The notes: a model not told the origin generated them from the letters alone. A stretch of DNA of 64,000 bases from JACKNG01 sp050184115 (GCA_050184115.1 JBFXAQ010000010.1:62001-126000), one strand, 5' to 3'. Shown: positions 7,523 to 16,122, counted from the first letter of the stretch. Translations and numbers: made by a program.

Positions 7523-8559
7523 AACTCGCCCTCGCCATCGGTTACTCGGGCGCGCGGATGGCGCTGCCGGTCGCCCGCGTGCAGCGCGCCGAGGCGCTCG
7601 GCTACGACTCGGTGTGGACGGCCGAGGCCTACGGTTCGGACGCACTGTCGCCGCTCGCCTACCTCGCCGCCGTGACCTCGCGCATCAAGCTCGGCAGCGG
7701 CGTCATCCAGCTTGCCGCGCGCACCGCGGCCAACGCCGCGATGACCGCGGGCACCATCGACGCCATGGCCGGCGGCGGTCGCATGCTGCTCGGCATCGGG
7801 GTGTCGGGCCCGCAGATCGTCGAGGGCTGGTACGGCGAGCCGTGGGGCCGCCCGTATCACCGCCTCGAGGATTACGTCGCCATCATCCGCAAGATCTGGG
7901 CGCGCGAGGCACCGGTGACACACGCCGGCGAGGAGATCTCGCTGCCCTACCAGGGCCCCGGCTCAGCGGGGCTGGCCAAACCGCTGAAGTCCATCCTGCA
8001 CATGAACGCGGGCATCCCCATCTACCTCGGCACCGGCAACGCCGCCTCGGTCCGCCTGACCGCCGAGATTGCCGACGGCTGGCTGCCGCTCGGTTTCGTA
8101 CCGGGCTCGCTGCCCGAGTACCTGCCGTGGCTGGAAGAGGGCTTCCGTCGCGCCGGCGGCGGCAAGTCGCTGGCCGGCTTCGACATCGTCGCCAACTGCC
8201 ACGTGCAGGTGGCCGACGACGTCGGTGCCGCGCTCGCCGCGCTCAAGCCCGAGGTCGCGCTCTACGTCGGCGGCATGGGGGCGCGAGCCAAGAACTACCA
8301 CAAGGACCTCATGACCCGGCGCGGCTACGGCGATGCCGCCGAGCGCATCCAGGAACTGTTCCTCGCCGGGCGCAAGGATGAAGCCGCGGCCGCGGTGCCC
8401 GACGAGTGGGTCGACCAGAAGAGCCTGGTCGGGCCGCGCGAGCGCATCGCCGAGCGCTTCCGCGCCTGGACCGACTCCGGCGCCACCACGCTCGCCGTGC
8501 GCACGCAGCAGGACGAGGCGGTCGAAGTCATGGCCGAAGCCGCACGCCGCCATGCCTGA
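7519..8559 (+). CDS. LLM-class flavin/F420-type oxidoreductase, paralog 1
   Basis: A 346-residue luciferase-like TIM-barrel enzyme. The N-terminus (IGYSGARM), the AEALGYDSVWTAEA segment, GGRMLLGIGVSGPQIVEGW and the KSLVGPRERIAERF C-terminus are characteristic of the group usually labelled F420-dependent. It has the same length and strong similarity along its whole length to the protein at 30239-31279, so the two are paralogs. It starts within the stop of the hydrolase gene (ATGA). The cofactor could be F420H2 or FMNH2; nothing in the window decides this. Substrate unknown. Confidence 0.85.
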   Translation: MKLALAIGYSGARMALPVARVQRAEALGYDSVWTAEAYGSDALSPLAYLAAVTSRIKLGSGVIQLAARTAANAAMTAGTIDAMAGGGRMLLGIGVSGPQIVEGWYGEPWGRPYHRLEDYVAIIRKIWAREAPVTHAGEEISLPYQGPGSAGLAKPLKSILHMNAGIPIYLGTGNAASVRLTAEIADGWLPLGFVPGSLPEYLPWLEEGFRRAGGGKSLAGFDIVANCHVQVADDVGAALAALKPEVALYVGGMGARAKNYHKDLMTRRGYGDAAERIQELFLAGRKDEAAAAVPDEWVDQKSLVGPRERIAERFRAWTDSGATTLAVRTQQDEAVEVMAEAARRHA

Positions 8560-8619
8560 AGCGTCGTAACCGGCGCGCCACCCGGCCGGGCGATCGGCCT
8601 GCAACACGGAGAGCACGAC

Positions 8620-9105
8620 ATGAGCAACGACCCCGCCGACGACGCCGTCGCCACCCTGGCCACGGGCGCCGTACCAGACTGGATCCAGGACCACCTGCGC
8701 GAGTACCGCGAGAGCGGCGGTGCGCGCGGCCACCTGTGGGACGCCACCGCCTTCGGCGGCGATGGGCCGTTGCCCTGCCTGCTGCTGACCACGAGCGGGC
8801 GGCGTTCCCGCAAGGTGGTCACCCATCCCTTGCTCTACGGCACCGACGGTGACCGCTACGTTATCGTCGGCTCCAAGGGCGGCGCCGACACCCACCCGGC
8901 CTGGTACTTCAACCTGCTTGCCGAACCCCGCGTCGAAGTGCAGGTCGGCGCCGACGTCTTCGCCGCCGACGCCACGCTGGCAAGCGGCGCCGAGCGCGCG
9001 AGACTGTGGGACTTGATGACCGCCGTCTACCCGCCGTACCTGGCCTACCAGGCCAAGACCGCGCGCGAGATACCGATCTTCGTGCTCGCCCGCGCGGCGG
9101 GCTGA
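8620..9105 (+). CDS. Deazaflavin-type (Ddn-like) nitroreductase/quinone reductase family protein
   Basis: 161 residues, the usual size for the split-barrel family of F420H2-dependent quinone or nitro reductases. The pattern PCLLLTTSGRRSRKVVTHPL, then DRYVIVGSKGGADTHPAWYFNL and the VEVQVG strand is typical. GGAGA precedes the ATG. It follows the LLM oxidoreductase by 60 nt in the same direction, which fits co-use of a deazaflavin. These assignments suggest, but do not prove, that the host makes F420. Confidence 0.85.
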   Translation: MSNDPADDAVATLATGAVPDWIQDHLREYRESGGARGHLWDATAFGGDGPLPCLLLTTSGRRSRKVVTHPLLYGTDGDRYVIVGSKGGADTHPAWYFNLLAEPRVEVQVGADVFAADATLASGAERARLWDLMTAVYPPYLAYQAKTAREIPIFVLARAAG

Positions 9106-9127
9106 ACGGCGTCCGTTCCGCGGCGGC

Positions 9128-9643
9128 TCATTCGAGGCCGCGCAACGCGTCGGCAACCGCCGGCTCGGCCCAGGCGCGCGGACCGAGTGCCCGGCCGACG
9201 AAGCCGCCGCGACGGTCGATGACGTAGCTCACCGGCACGCCCCACTGCCAGTAGCGATCGCTCACCGTGCTCTCGCGGGCGAGGTAGACCGGCAAAGTGA
9301 CGCCGAGCTCGCGCGCGTAACGGGCGACCTCGTCGCCCGTGGCGGTCTCGTCGATGGCGACCAGGACGACGGCGAAACGGGCCGCGTCGAGGTGGTCGGC
9401 GAGGCCTTGCAGGGCGGGCAGCTCGTCCCGGCACGGTCCGCACCAGGTTGCCCAGAAATGCAGCAGGACCGTGCGACCGGCGAGTGCCGCGAGATCGAGC
9501 GTGCCGTCGCCGACGACGGCCGGCGCGAGATCGAAAGGCGGCACGGTGTCGCTCAGGCGATCGAGTTGCAGCAGGTCCCGTGCCGCCGCCAACGGCGCCA
9601 CGAGCAGGCATAGGAAGAGCAGGACGGCCGCACGGACGCTCAC
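9128..9643 (-). CDS. TlpA-like periplasmic thioredoxin-fold protein
   Basis: 171 residues with a signal peptide (first 20, ending LAAARD), a TlpA/ResA-type domain, the active site WATWCGPCRDE and the cis-Pro loop GVPVSYVID. It starts with GTG inside the stop codon of the barrel-protein gene upstream, so the pair is coupled. The likely job is thiol reduction or disulfide handling in the periplasm, perhaps for the CxxC of its partner or for metal-site or cytochrome assembly. A RegR-type box lies upstream of the operon. Confidence 0.85.
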   Translation of the reverse strand: MSVRAAVLLFLCLLVAPLAAARDLLQLDRLSDTVPPFDLAPAVVGDGTLDLAALAGRTVLLHFWATWCGPCRDELPALQGLADHLDAARFAVVLVAIDETATGDEVARYARELGVTLPVYLARESTVSDRYWQWGVPVSYVIDRRGGFVGRALGPRAWAEPAVADALRGLE

Positions 9644-10665
9644 AGCAGAACGTTGATCGATCCGAACACCTTGAGATCCTCGCCGAGCTGGGTGCCGGCG
9701 AGGTCGTGGTGGACCGGCACCTGCGCGCCGAGTTCGAAGGTCCAGCGCGAGCCGATGCCCAGCTGCATGCCCGGCTGCACGAACAGCACGTGCCCACCCG
9801 AGTCGTCGATGCGACTGCCGGCCTCGATCTCCTTGCCGCGTACTTCGCCGCCCAGGCCGCAGGACAGGAACCAGCGCCGCGGGCCCTCGCCGGGCACGGC
9901 CGGGCCGACCCGGTAACGGACGGTGAGGTCGTAGTTCAGCGAGTCGCCGTAGTCGTAGTCGTGGGCCCCGGCTTCGCCCTGGCCGCGCAGCGCGCCGAGC
10001 ACGTTGCCGTTCAGCGCCCAGCGCCCGCGCACGTACTGCAAGGCGGCGCCGAACAGGCCGTCGGTGGCGCCGCTGCCGAGCTGGAGGTGGGCGTCGAGGT
10101 AAGCGCCGTTGTCGGCGCGGCCGTCGGTATTGCCACTGGGCAGCTTGACGCCGGCCAGGAGCGCGACGGTCGTGGTGCTGTCGAGGGTGTGCTGCTGGAA
10201 CACGCGGGCGCGCGCCAGCAGCGAGATGTCACCGAGACCGCCATCGCCACCGTGCTGGTCCTCGACCGCACGCACCGCCGGGTCGGCGTCGTCGGGCTCG
10301 TCGTGGTGATCGTGGTCTTCCTCGTCGTCGTGGTGGTGGCCACCGACATGTTCGAGATGGCCATCGACCGTGGTGACGCGGAAGGGGACGACGCCGATCA
10401 GGGTGAGCCATGGCCGCGCCGACCAGAAGCCGGTCACCTCGGTCGTATGGTAGGTCTCCTGCGCGCCCGGGTTGTCGAGCTCGCGGCTGCCGGCGTACAC
10501 GCTGTCGAGTTCGGTATAACGCTGGACCAGCCGCAGGCCGCGGCCGTTGACCGTGTCGAGCGGCGAGATGCCCTGTGACAACAGGCAGTAGTCGCAGGCC
10601 TCCGCGGAGGCGCTGGCGAGCGCGGCGCAGAGCAATAACGGAATTCGTGACACGTGTGCGGCCAT
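9640..10665 (-). CDS. Putative outer-membrane beta-barrel protein with His/Asp-rich loop
   Basis: 341 residues with a signal peptide ending near SAEA; the mature end begins CDYCLLSQG (a CxxC at 24-27). The rest alternates aromatic strands and turns and ends in INVLL, like barrel proteins of the MetA/transporter type. Residues 101-143 hold a His/Asp/Glu-rich segment (GGHHHDDEEDHDHHDE) likely to bind Zn, Cu or Ni. AAAGGGGG precedes the ATG. It is operonic with the TlpA-like protein. A role in metal handling is inferred from the His loop, the CxxC and the partner; the transport direction is unknown. Confidence 0.6.
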   Translation of the reverse strand: MAAHVSRIPLLLCAALASASAEACDYCLLSQGISPLDTVNGRGLRLVQRYTELDSVYAGSRELDNPGAQETYHTTEVTGFWSARPWLTLIGVVPFRVTTVDGHLEHVGGHHHDDEEDHDHHDEPDDADPAVRAVEDQHGGDGGLGDISLLARARVFQQHTLDSTTTVALLAGVKLPSGNTDGRADNGAYLDAHLQLGSGATDGLFGAALQYVRGRWALNGNVLGALRGQGEAGAHDYDYGDSLNYDLTVRYRVGPAVPGEGPRRWFLSCGLGGEVRGKEIEAGSRIDDSGGHVLFVQPGMQLGIGSRWTFELGAQVPVHHDLAGTQLGEDLKVFGSINVLL

Positions 10666-10721
10666 CCCGGCCCCCTTTGCTGGCGGGCGGGAAGCATAGT
10701 GGGCGACAGCGCGGAAGAGGA

Positions 10722-10738
10722 TGCGACAAATTGTCGCA
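10722..10738. promoter_or_regulatory. RegR/RegA-type binding box upstream of the barrel-TlpA operon
   Basis: TGCGACAAATTGTCGCA has perfect 8-bp arms around one base, centred 65 nt upstream of the barrel-protein ATG. It closely matches the published Bradyrhizobium RegR core GNGRCRTTNNGNCGC (one mismatch on the complement) and shares both six-base ends with the site at 32995-33011 next to regB. Confidence 0.55.
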
Positions 10739-10980
10739 ACCCGAGCGACCGACCCTGCCCGGGCTGGGTCGCCGTGTCAGTCGCTCGCAGCGGGTGGCGC
10801 GTGCCCCCTGGACGCCCGGCCACGCTCAGCGCATCTGCCGTGTCACGCCATCGCGCATCAAGCGTCGAACGCAGGCGAAGTGCGGGCGATCCACGCTAAG
10901 CTGCGTCACGCGGAACCCGGGGTCACGCGCCGCCCGCTGCGCCGCGGCGCCGCGTTGGACCAGTGGGTGGAGGGTCTTCG
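10739..10980. other. Intergenic region, nothing further recognised
   Basis: Together with the RegR-type box this completes a gap of about 315 bases between the divergent barrel-protein and VOC genes. I see no convincing open frame, hairpin terminator or RNA gene in it. A GGAGGG directly ahead of 10981 is the ribosome site of the VOC gene. Confidence 0.5.
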
Positions 10981-11379
10981 ATGTTCTCCCACGTCTTCAT
11001 CGGCATCAGCGACTTCGAGCGCGCGCTCGCCTTCTACACACCGTTGATGGCCGCGCTCGGTCTCGACCAACGCTTCTGCGATGCGGCCCGGCCGTGGGCC
11101 GGCTGGCAGAGCGCGGGCGGACGGCCGTTGTTCGTCATCGCCCATCCCCATGACGGCGAGGGCCACCATCCCGGCAACGGCCAGATGGTCGCCTTCGATG
11201 CCGCAACCCGCGACATCGTGCGGGCGGCCCATGCCACCGCGCTCGCGCACGGTGGCAGCGACGCCGGCGCGCCGGGGCCGCGGCCGCATTACCACGCCGA
11301 CTACTACGGCGCCTACGTGCGAGACCCCGACGGCAACAAGCTCTGCGTGGTGTGCCACGCGGCGGCCGGCGACGCATGA
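10981..11379 (+). CDS. VOC (glyoxalase/bleomycin-resistance) superfamily protein
   Basis: 132 residues forming one vicinal-oxygen-chelate domain: MFSHVFIGISDFERALAFY at the start, and YYGAYVRDPDGNKLCVVCH at the end carrying the usual DPDGN turn. His near the N-terminus (FSHVF), His in PHYHADYYG and Glu positions fit a metal site, though not all ligands are certain. ATG at 10981 is chosen because GGAGGG lies 6 nt upstream; a GTG at 10963 would overlap that site. Substrate unknown; the family includes lyases, dioxygenases and resistance proteins. Confidence 0.8.
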   Translation: MFSHVFIGISDFERALAFYTPLMAALGLDQRFCDAARPWAGWQSAGGRPLFVIAHPHDGEGHHPGNGQMVAFDAATRDIVRAAHATALAHGGSDAGAPGPRPHYHADYYGAYVRDPDGNKLCVVCHAAAGDA

Positions 11380-11425
11380 CCGTGACGACGCCGGGACGAC
11401 CGGGCCCGCGGATGGACGCGGCGCG

Positions 11426-11797
11426 ATGAAGTACTCGACCAAGGCCCTGCTGTGGTCCGGCCTGGTGTTCCCCGGGCTCGGACACCTCTACCTGCGACGC
11501 TGGATACGGGGCCTGGTGCTGGCCAGCGCCGCCGCGGGCGCGCTGTGGCTCATCGTCTCGGTCGCGCTGACGACGGCGCTCGAACTCGCCGCCGAGATCC
11601 AACGGGGGACGACGGTCGCGGACCCGGCCGCGATCAGCGCGCTCGTCGAGCAACGCATGGCAAGTGCCAACGCGGTGACACGCTGGCCGACCGTGATGGT
11701 CATCGGCCTCTGGCTCGTGGGTATGGCCGATGCGTGGCGGCTCGGGCGGGCGCGCGACCGCGCAGCGGCCCGGGCGGCGAGCGCGGACGCACCGTGA
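11426..11797 (+). CDS. Small membrane protein with two or three helices
   Basis: 123 residues: a short N-terminal segment with LVFPGLGHLYLRRW, which resembles the start of TM2-like or DUF5683-like proteins, a strong helix (about 28-48), an amphipathic stretch and a second helix (about 88-106), then an Arg/Ala tail. It lies 46 nt after the VOC gene and overlaps the GFA gene start (GTGA). No function can be assigned. Confidence 0.6.
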   Translation: MKYSTKALLWSGLVFPGLGHLYLRRWIRGLVLASAAAGALWLIVSVALTTALELAAEIQRGTTVADPAAISALVEQRMASANAVTRWPTVMVIGLWLVGMADAWRLGRARDRAAARAASADAP

Positions 11798-12213
11798 ACG
11801 TCCATCCCGCCGACGCCACGCGCCTGCTCTGCCACGCCGGCGGCTGCCACTGCGGCGCGGTGCGCTTCGAAGTGATGACCCCGCCGGGCACGCTGGACGT
11901 GATCGAGTGCAACTGCTCGATCTGCCGCATGACGGCATTCCTGCACCTGATCGTGCCGGTGGAACGCTTCCGCCTGCTCGCCGGCGCCGACCAGCTGACC
12001 ACCTACACCTTCAATACCGGGGTTGCCCGCCACACCTTCTGCCGGGTTTGCGGCATCAAGCCCTTCTACGTGCCGCGCTCCAACCCCGATGGCATCGACG
12101 TCAACGTGCGCTGTCTCGACGCGCCGCCCGACGGTCTCGACGTCCGCCCCTTCGACGGCCGCCACTGGGAGGACCACGCCGGCTCGCTCGCCCACCTGAG
12201 CCGTCCCGACTGA
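11794..12213 (+). CDS. GFA/CENP-V-type zinc-binding protein
   Basis: 139 residues with the cysteine pattern of the glutathione-dependent formaldehyde-activating (GFA) fold: GGCHCGAVRFE, then ECNCSICRM, then TFCRVCGIKPFY. These supply the zinc sites of the family. GTG at 11794 overlaps the stop of the membrane-protein gene. Many members are not true S-hydroxymethyl-glutathione synthases, so the substrate is open. Confidence 0.85.
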   Translation: MNVHPADATRLLCHAGGCHCGAVRFEVMTPPGTLDVIECNCSICRMTAFLHLIVPVERFRLLAGADQLTTYTFNTGVARHTFCRVCGIKPFYVPRSNPDGIDVNVRCLDAPPDGLDVRPFDGRHWEDHAGSLAHLSRPD

Positions 12214-12292
12214 CATCGTTCCCGCGCGCTTGCGTATCGCCGCTGCAACCGGCCGGCACGGGTGATCGGCCCCAATTCGCCGCCGCTCACCG

Positions 12293-12298
12293 TACAAT
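12293..12298 (+). promoter_or_regulatory. Candidate -10 element giving a near-leaderless transcript
   Basis: TACAAT ends 8 nt before the ATG at 12307, so a start point 6-8 nt downstream would fall at or next to the initiation codon. No purine-rich ribosome site precedes that ATG, which fits a leaderless mRNA. The -35 side is not convincing. Confidence 0.3.
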
Positions 12299-12306
12299 CC
12301 GCGCCC

Positions 12307-13365
12307 ATGAACAAGTACTGGAGCGACTCCATCCGCAGCCTCGCGCCCTACGTGCCCGGCGAGCAGCCGCGCGGTGGGCAGGTCGTCAAGCTCAACACCA
12401 ACGAGTGCCCGTACCCGCCGTCGCCAGCGGCGCTCGATGCCGTGCGCGCCCAGGCCGGCGCCGACCTGCGTCTCTATCCCGACCCCGACGGCAGCGCCCT
12501 GAAGGCGGCGATCGCCGAGTTCCACGGCCTCAGCCCGGCCGAGGTCTTCCTCGGCAACGGCTCGGACGAAGTGCTCGCGCATGCCTTCCTCGGCCTGCTC
12601 AAGCAGTCGCGCCCACTGCTGTTCCCGGACATCACCTACAGCTTCTACCCGGTCTACTGCGCGCTCTATGGCATCGCCTACGAGCCGGTGGCGCTGCGCG
12701 AGGACTTCCGCGTCGCAGTCGAGGACTACGCCCGCCCGAGCGGCGGCATCATCCTGCCCAATCCGAACGCGCCGACCGGGAGCGGCCTCGACCTCGCCGA
12801 CATCGAACGGCTGCTGGCGGCCCATCCCGAGGTCGTCGTCGTGATCGACGAGGCCTATGTCGACTTCGGTGCGGCCAGCGCGGTACCCCTGATCGCGCGC
12901 CATCCCAACCTGCTGGTGGTGCAGACCTTCTCCAAGTCGCGCGCGCTGGCCGGGCTGCGCGTCGGTTTCGCGCTCGGTGACGCCAACCTCGTCAACGCGC
13001 TGGAGACGGTCAAGGGCTGCTTCAATTCCTACCCGCTCGATCGCGTCGCGCTCGCCGCGGCCGAGGCCGCGATGCGCGACCGCGCCTGGTTCGAAGCGAC
13101 CTGCGCACGCATCATCGCCAGCCGCGAACGCCTCACCGCGGCACTCGCCGCGCGCGACTTCGAGGTGTTGCCTTCGCAGGCCAACTTCGTCTTTGCCCGT
13201 CATCCCGCCCACGACGGCGCAGCCCTGCATGCCGCCCTGCGCGAGCACGGCGTGCTGGTGCGCCATTTCGCCAAACCGCGCATCGCCGATTTCCTGCGCA
13301 TCACCGTCGGCACCGAGGACGAGTGCGCGCGCCTGGTGAGCGTGCTCGATGCCATCCTCGCCTGA
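12307..13365 (+). CDS. hisC: Histidinol-phosphate aminotransferase-like PLP enzyme
   Basis: 352 residues, the normal length for HisC. Fold-type I motifs are clear: NTNECPYPPSP near the N-terminus, LPNPNAPTGSGL, VIDEAYVDFG, and the PLP lysine in TFSKSRALAGLR, with the phosphate-binding Arg late (FLRITVG). It converts histidinol phosphate and 2-oxoglutarate to imidazole-acetol phosphate and glutamate, although paralogs can serve phenylalanine or tyrosine. It is alone, outside any his operon, so it may be a second HisC. ATG at 12307 is used because upstream codons are non-conserved and a -10-like TACAAT overlaps them. Confidence 0.85.
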   Translation: MNKYWSDSIRSLAPYVPGEQPRGGQVVKLNTNECPYPPSPAALDAVRAQAGADLRLYPDPDGSALKAAIAEFHGLSPAEVFLGNGSDEVLAHAFLGLLKQSRPLLFPDITYSFYPVYCALYGIAYEPVALREDFRVAVEDYARPSGGIILPNPNAPTGSGLDLADIERLLAAHPEVVVVIDEAYVDFGAASAVPLIARHPNLLVVQTFSKSRALAGLRVGFALGDANLVNALETVKGCFNSYPLDRVALAAAEAAMRDRAWFEATCARIIASRERLTAALAARDFEVLPSQANFVFARHPAHDGAALHAALREHGVLVRHFAKPRIADFLRITVGTEDECARLVSVLDAILA

Positions 13366-13390
13366 CCCGCGTTCCACGGAGCGACCCCGC

Positions 13391-13828
13391 ATGCATTTCC
13401 AGCCCCGTTTCGCCGGCTATGCCGAGCGCGTCCACCAGGCGCTGCGCGAGCAACCCTTCATGAGCGTGCTGCTGGGCGCCCACGCGACCCTGGTCGAACC
13501 CGGCCACGTCGTCATCGAGATGCCCTTGCGCGCCGATCTCCTGCAACCGCTGGGCATGGTCCATGGCACCGTTGCCACCGCGCTTGCCGACAGCGCCGCG
13601 GGCTACGCCGCGGAAACCCTTGTCGGTGCCGACCAGCACATCGTCACCGTCGAGTACAAGGTCAACTTCCTCGCCCCCGGAGTCGGCGCGAAGCTGCGCG
13701 CGAGCGGCCGCGTCATCCGTGCCGGGCGCACCTTGTCGGTGTGCGAGGCAGATGTCTACGCCGAAGGGGAAGGCGAGGGCCGCCATTTCCTGCACATGGT
13801 CACGACCATGATGGCGGTCGGCACCTGA
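13391..13828 (+). CDS. PaaI-type hotdog acyl-CoA thioesterase
   Basis: 145 residues, single hotdog domain. LGMVHGTVATALADSAAGYAA carries the HGG-type HGxxxxLAD motif of PaaI-like thioesterases, followed by VEYKVNFLAPG. The likely reaction is hydrolysis of aromatic or medium acyl-CoA. It follows the aminotransferase by 25 nt. Confidence 0.85.
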   Translation: MHFQPRFAGYAERVHQALREQPFMSVLLGAHATLVEPGHVVIEMPLRADLLQPLGMVHGTVATALADSAAGYAAETLVGADQHIVTVEYKVNFLAPGVGAKLRASGRVIRAGRTLSVCEADVYAEGEGEGRHFLHMVTTMMAVGT

Positions 13829-13936
13829 GACCACCGCCGGCAGCGTCTTCAGGGCGCTTGCACTGCCGCGCGCGCTTCGCGCATTCTGCGGCGTCGACAC
13901 CTACCGTCACCATCACCACGCAGGGGAGGACACGCC

Positions 13937-14371
13937 GTGGACATGCAGGCACTCGAACAACGCATCACCCGCCTCGAGGACATCGAGGCCATCAAGCAGC
14001 TCAAGGCGCGCTATTCACATATCTGCGACGACATGCACAACCCGGACACCATCGCCTCGGTGTTCGCCGCCGACGGCATCTGGGAGAGCCCCGATTTCGG
14101 CCAGGCGCAAGGGCATGCGGGCATCCGCGAGCTGTTCAAGAAGTTCCAGAAGATGTTCTCGTTCTCACAGCACAACATGATGAACCCGGTCATCACCGTC
14201 GACGGCAACCGCGCGACCGGCATCTGGTATCTGATGGGACCGTGGAACAATGCCGAGACCGGTGAGAATATCTGGATGACAGCGCGATACGACGACGACT
14301 ACGTGAAGATCGACGGCGAATGGAAGTACCAGCACCTGCGCGTGGTCGTGCGCTCGGTCGAGCCGCGCTGA
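13937..14371 (+). CDS. SnoaL-like (NTF2-fold) protein
   Basis: 144 residues with the SnoaL-like cone fold: LEDIEAIKQLKARYSHICDD at the N-terminus, the FAADGIWES strand, and DDDYVKIDGEWKYQHLRV at the end. GTG at 13937 is preferred since GGGGAGGA is 6 nt away; ATG two codons later would be 12 nt away. The family includes steroid isomerases, dehydratases and hydroxylase subunits; none can be chosen. It faces the cyclase gene convergently. Confidence 0.8.
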   Translation: MDMQALEQRITRLEDIEAIKQLKARYSHICDDMHNPDTIASVFAADGIWESPDFGQAQGHAGIRELFKKFQKMFSFSQHNMMNPVITVDGNRATGIWYLMGPWNNAETGENIWMTARYDDDYVKIDGEWKYQHLRVVVRSVEPR

Positions 14372-14376
14372 CACGC

Positions 14377-14398
14377 GCCGCGGGAGGGCCCTCGCGGC
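14377..14398. terminator. Possible bidirectional terminator hairpin
   Basis: GCCGCGGGAGGG pairs with CCCTCGCGGC with one bulged base, between two convergent genes. There is no T-tract, so it is tentative. Confidence 0.3.
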
Positions 14399-14425
14399 CC
14401 CACCCGGTGTTCTACCCGGCGCCCC

Positions 14426-15073
14426 TCAGGCCACGTCCTCGACCAGGATCGCGCGCACCGGCGAGGCCTCGGCGCCGTCCAGCTTGAGCGGCAGGCAGAA
14501 CAGGGTGTAGCGGCCAGGCAGGACGGCCCCGAGATCGACCGATTCGAGCACGATCATGCCCGCGCCGAGCACGATGTGGTGGCTGTCGAATTCGCGGTTG
14601 GCATAGCCCTCGATGGTGATGTAGTCGATGCCGACGAGCTTCGCGCCGCGCCCGCACAACCACTCCGCGGCATCCGGCGCGACGTAGACGAAGTGTTCGG
14701 TGAAACGGCCGTTGCGCACGCGACCGTCACGCGAATTGGCGGTCTTGAACAGCACGGCGTCGCCGGCGCGCACGTCGGCCGCGGCGATCTCGGCGGCTCG
14801 CACGCACTCGACATCAGCGACCTCGATGACCACGGCCGGGAAGATGAAATCGGCCGCCGCGTACTCGCCGAGGCGCCGCCCGCCGGCCTCGAAGTGATAC
14901 GGCACGTCGATGTGGGTGCCACTGTGGGCCGACATCTCGAGGCGCGACAGGGTGCAGAAATCCGGCGGCACCGACATCAGCAGCGAACGCGCGTAGGGCG
15001 TGTCGCCGGGATAGTCGATCGACTCGGTGCCGAGCGTGACGCTGATGTCGTGGACGCGGCCCATTGCCAGCAT
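14426..15073 (-). CDS. Cyclase-family (kynurenine formamidase-like) metal hydrolase
   Basis: 215 residues. The metal-site motif SAHSGTHIDVPYHF is the hallmark HxGTHxDxPxH of the cyclase/formamidase family, with later His residues (SHHIVLGAG) completing the site. AGGAGC lies 8 nt before ATG 15073; an in-frame ATG 31 codons upstream adds non-conserved sequence. Members hydrolyse N-formylkynurenine or cyclic amides and carbamates, so a hydrolytic role is likely but the substrate is unknown. Confidence 0.85.
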   Translation of the reverse strand: MLAMGRVHDISVTLGTESIDYPGDTPYARSLLMSVPPDFCTLSRLEMSAHSGTHIDVPYHFEAGGRRLGEYAAADFIFPAVVIEVADVECVRAAEIAAADVRAGDAVLFKTANSRDGRVRNGRFTEHFVYVAPDAAEWLCGRGAKLVGIDYITIEGYANREFDSHHIVLGAGMIVLESVDLGAVLPGRYTLFCLPLKLDGAEASPVRAILVEDVA

Positions 15074-15251
15074 GGTTGCGGTGCTCCTGGATGACTGGGG
15101 GAGCGCGCGAGTATAGGCCGCCGCCGCCGTGCGAACGCGATCCCGATCAACGCACGGCGCGACCATGGAACGGGCGAAGTGCCGTTACAATCGCCACTCC
15201 GGGCCGCGCGCGGCCCGCCATCCATCCGCCTGAAGACCGGGGAGGTACCTC

Positions 15252-15575
15252 ATGGCCCTGTACGAAAAACGCACCTATACCGTCACCGTCGGCAAGATGG
15301 CCGACGCCCAGAAGCTCTACGCCGAGCTCGGCTGGCCGGCGCTCGAAGCCGGCGGCTTCGCCAAGAACTGCGTCGGCTACTTCGTCAGCGACACCGGCAC
15401 CCTGCACCAGCTCGTCCACCTGTGGCGTTTCGAAGACGACGCCGAGCGCCGCGCGTTCTGGGCGCGGCTCTATGCCGACGAGGGTTTCAAGCCCTTCGCC
15501 GTGCAGATCCGCCCGCTGCTGCGCGACCAGGAGGTGCAGTTGCTGAACCCCGCGCCCTGGGGGCCGCATCCCTGA
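15252..15575 (+). CDS. NIPSNAP family protein
   Basis: 107 residues: MALYEKRTYTVTVGKM, YFVSDTGTLHQLVHLWRFED and a final LLNPAPWGP are typical of NIPSNAP, a ferredoxin-like dimeric alpha/beta-barrel fold. GGGGAGG lies just upstream. Such proteins are common in hydrocarbon and steroid catabolic regions, but their biochemical role is unsettled. Confidence 0.85.
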   Translation: MALYEKRTYTVTVGKMADAQKLYAELGWPALEAGGFAKNCVGYFVSDTGTLHQLVHLWRFEDDAERRAFWARLYADEGFKPFAVQIRPLLRDQEVQLLNPAPWGPHP

Positions 15576-15618
15576 GCCGTATCGACGCCGTCACCATCGG
15601 CACACCCGGAGAGCTCCC

Positions 15619-16083
15619 ATGCCCGTCGCCACCCTCGAACGCATCCTCGACGTCCCGCGCAGCTACTGCTGGGCCTGGCTCGCCGATTTCAACGCCCTGC
15701 AGTTCCTCCACCCGCCGGGCAACCTGAGCGAATTCCGCTGCGAAGGCAGCCACGTCGGGGCGCGGCGCTTCGCGCGCTTCAAGCCGGAACTCGGCGTCGA
15801 AGGGCAGATCGTCGAACGCCTCGATCTCGCCCTGCCCGAGCAGGCGATCGTCTACTCGATCGTCGAGAGCTACCCGCTGCCGATGCGCGATTACGTCGCC
15901 GTGGTCCGCTTTGCCGACGCGGCGGGTGGCGGCACGGCCATCACCTGGGAAGGCCATTACACCGAGCATGGCCTCGAATCCGCACAGGTCGACCAGATGC
16001 TGATCGACTTCTACGGCCTGTTCCTCGACGGCATCGCCAAGGCCCACGCCCTCGGTCGGCAGCCCGGCCAGAGTCCGTACTGA
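15619..16083 (+). CDS. SRPBCC (START/Bet v1-like) family protein
   Basis: 154 residues. The start ATLERILDVPRSYCWAWLADF and the GTAITWEGHY strand followed by a long C-terminal helix fit the polyketide-cyclase/SRPBCC helix-grip fold, which binds hydrophobic ligands. It lies 43 nt behind the NIPSNAP gene with GGAGAG at good spacing. Ligand unknown. Confidence 0.75.
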   Translation: MPVATLERILDVPRSYCWAWLADFNALQFLHPPGNLSEFRCEGSHVGARRFARFKPELGVEGQIVERLDLALPEQAIVYSIVESYPLPMRDYVAVVRFADAAGGGTAITWEGHYTEHGLESAQVDQMLIDFYGLFLDGIAKAHALGRQPGQSPY

Positions 16084-16122
16084 GCGAGCATTGCGGCCGC
16101 GCACGGTACGCAGCAGGACGCC

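Noticed and set aside
9104..9118. GAACGG/CCGTTC stem as a terminator
   Set aside because: Only six pairs with a three-base loop and no T-tract; could be chance.
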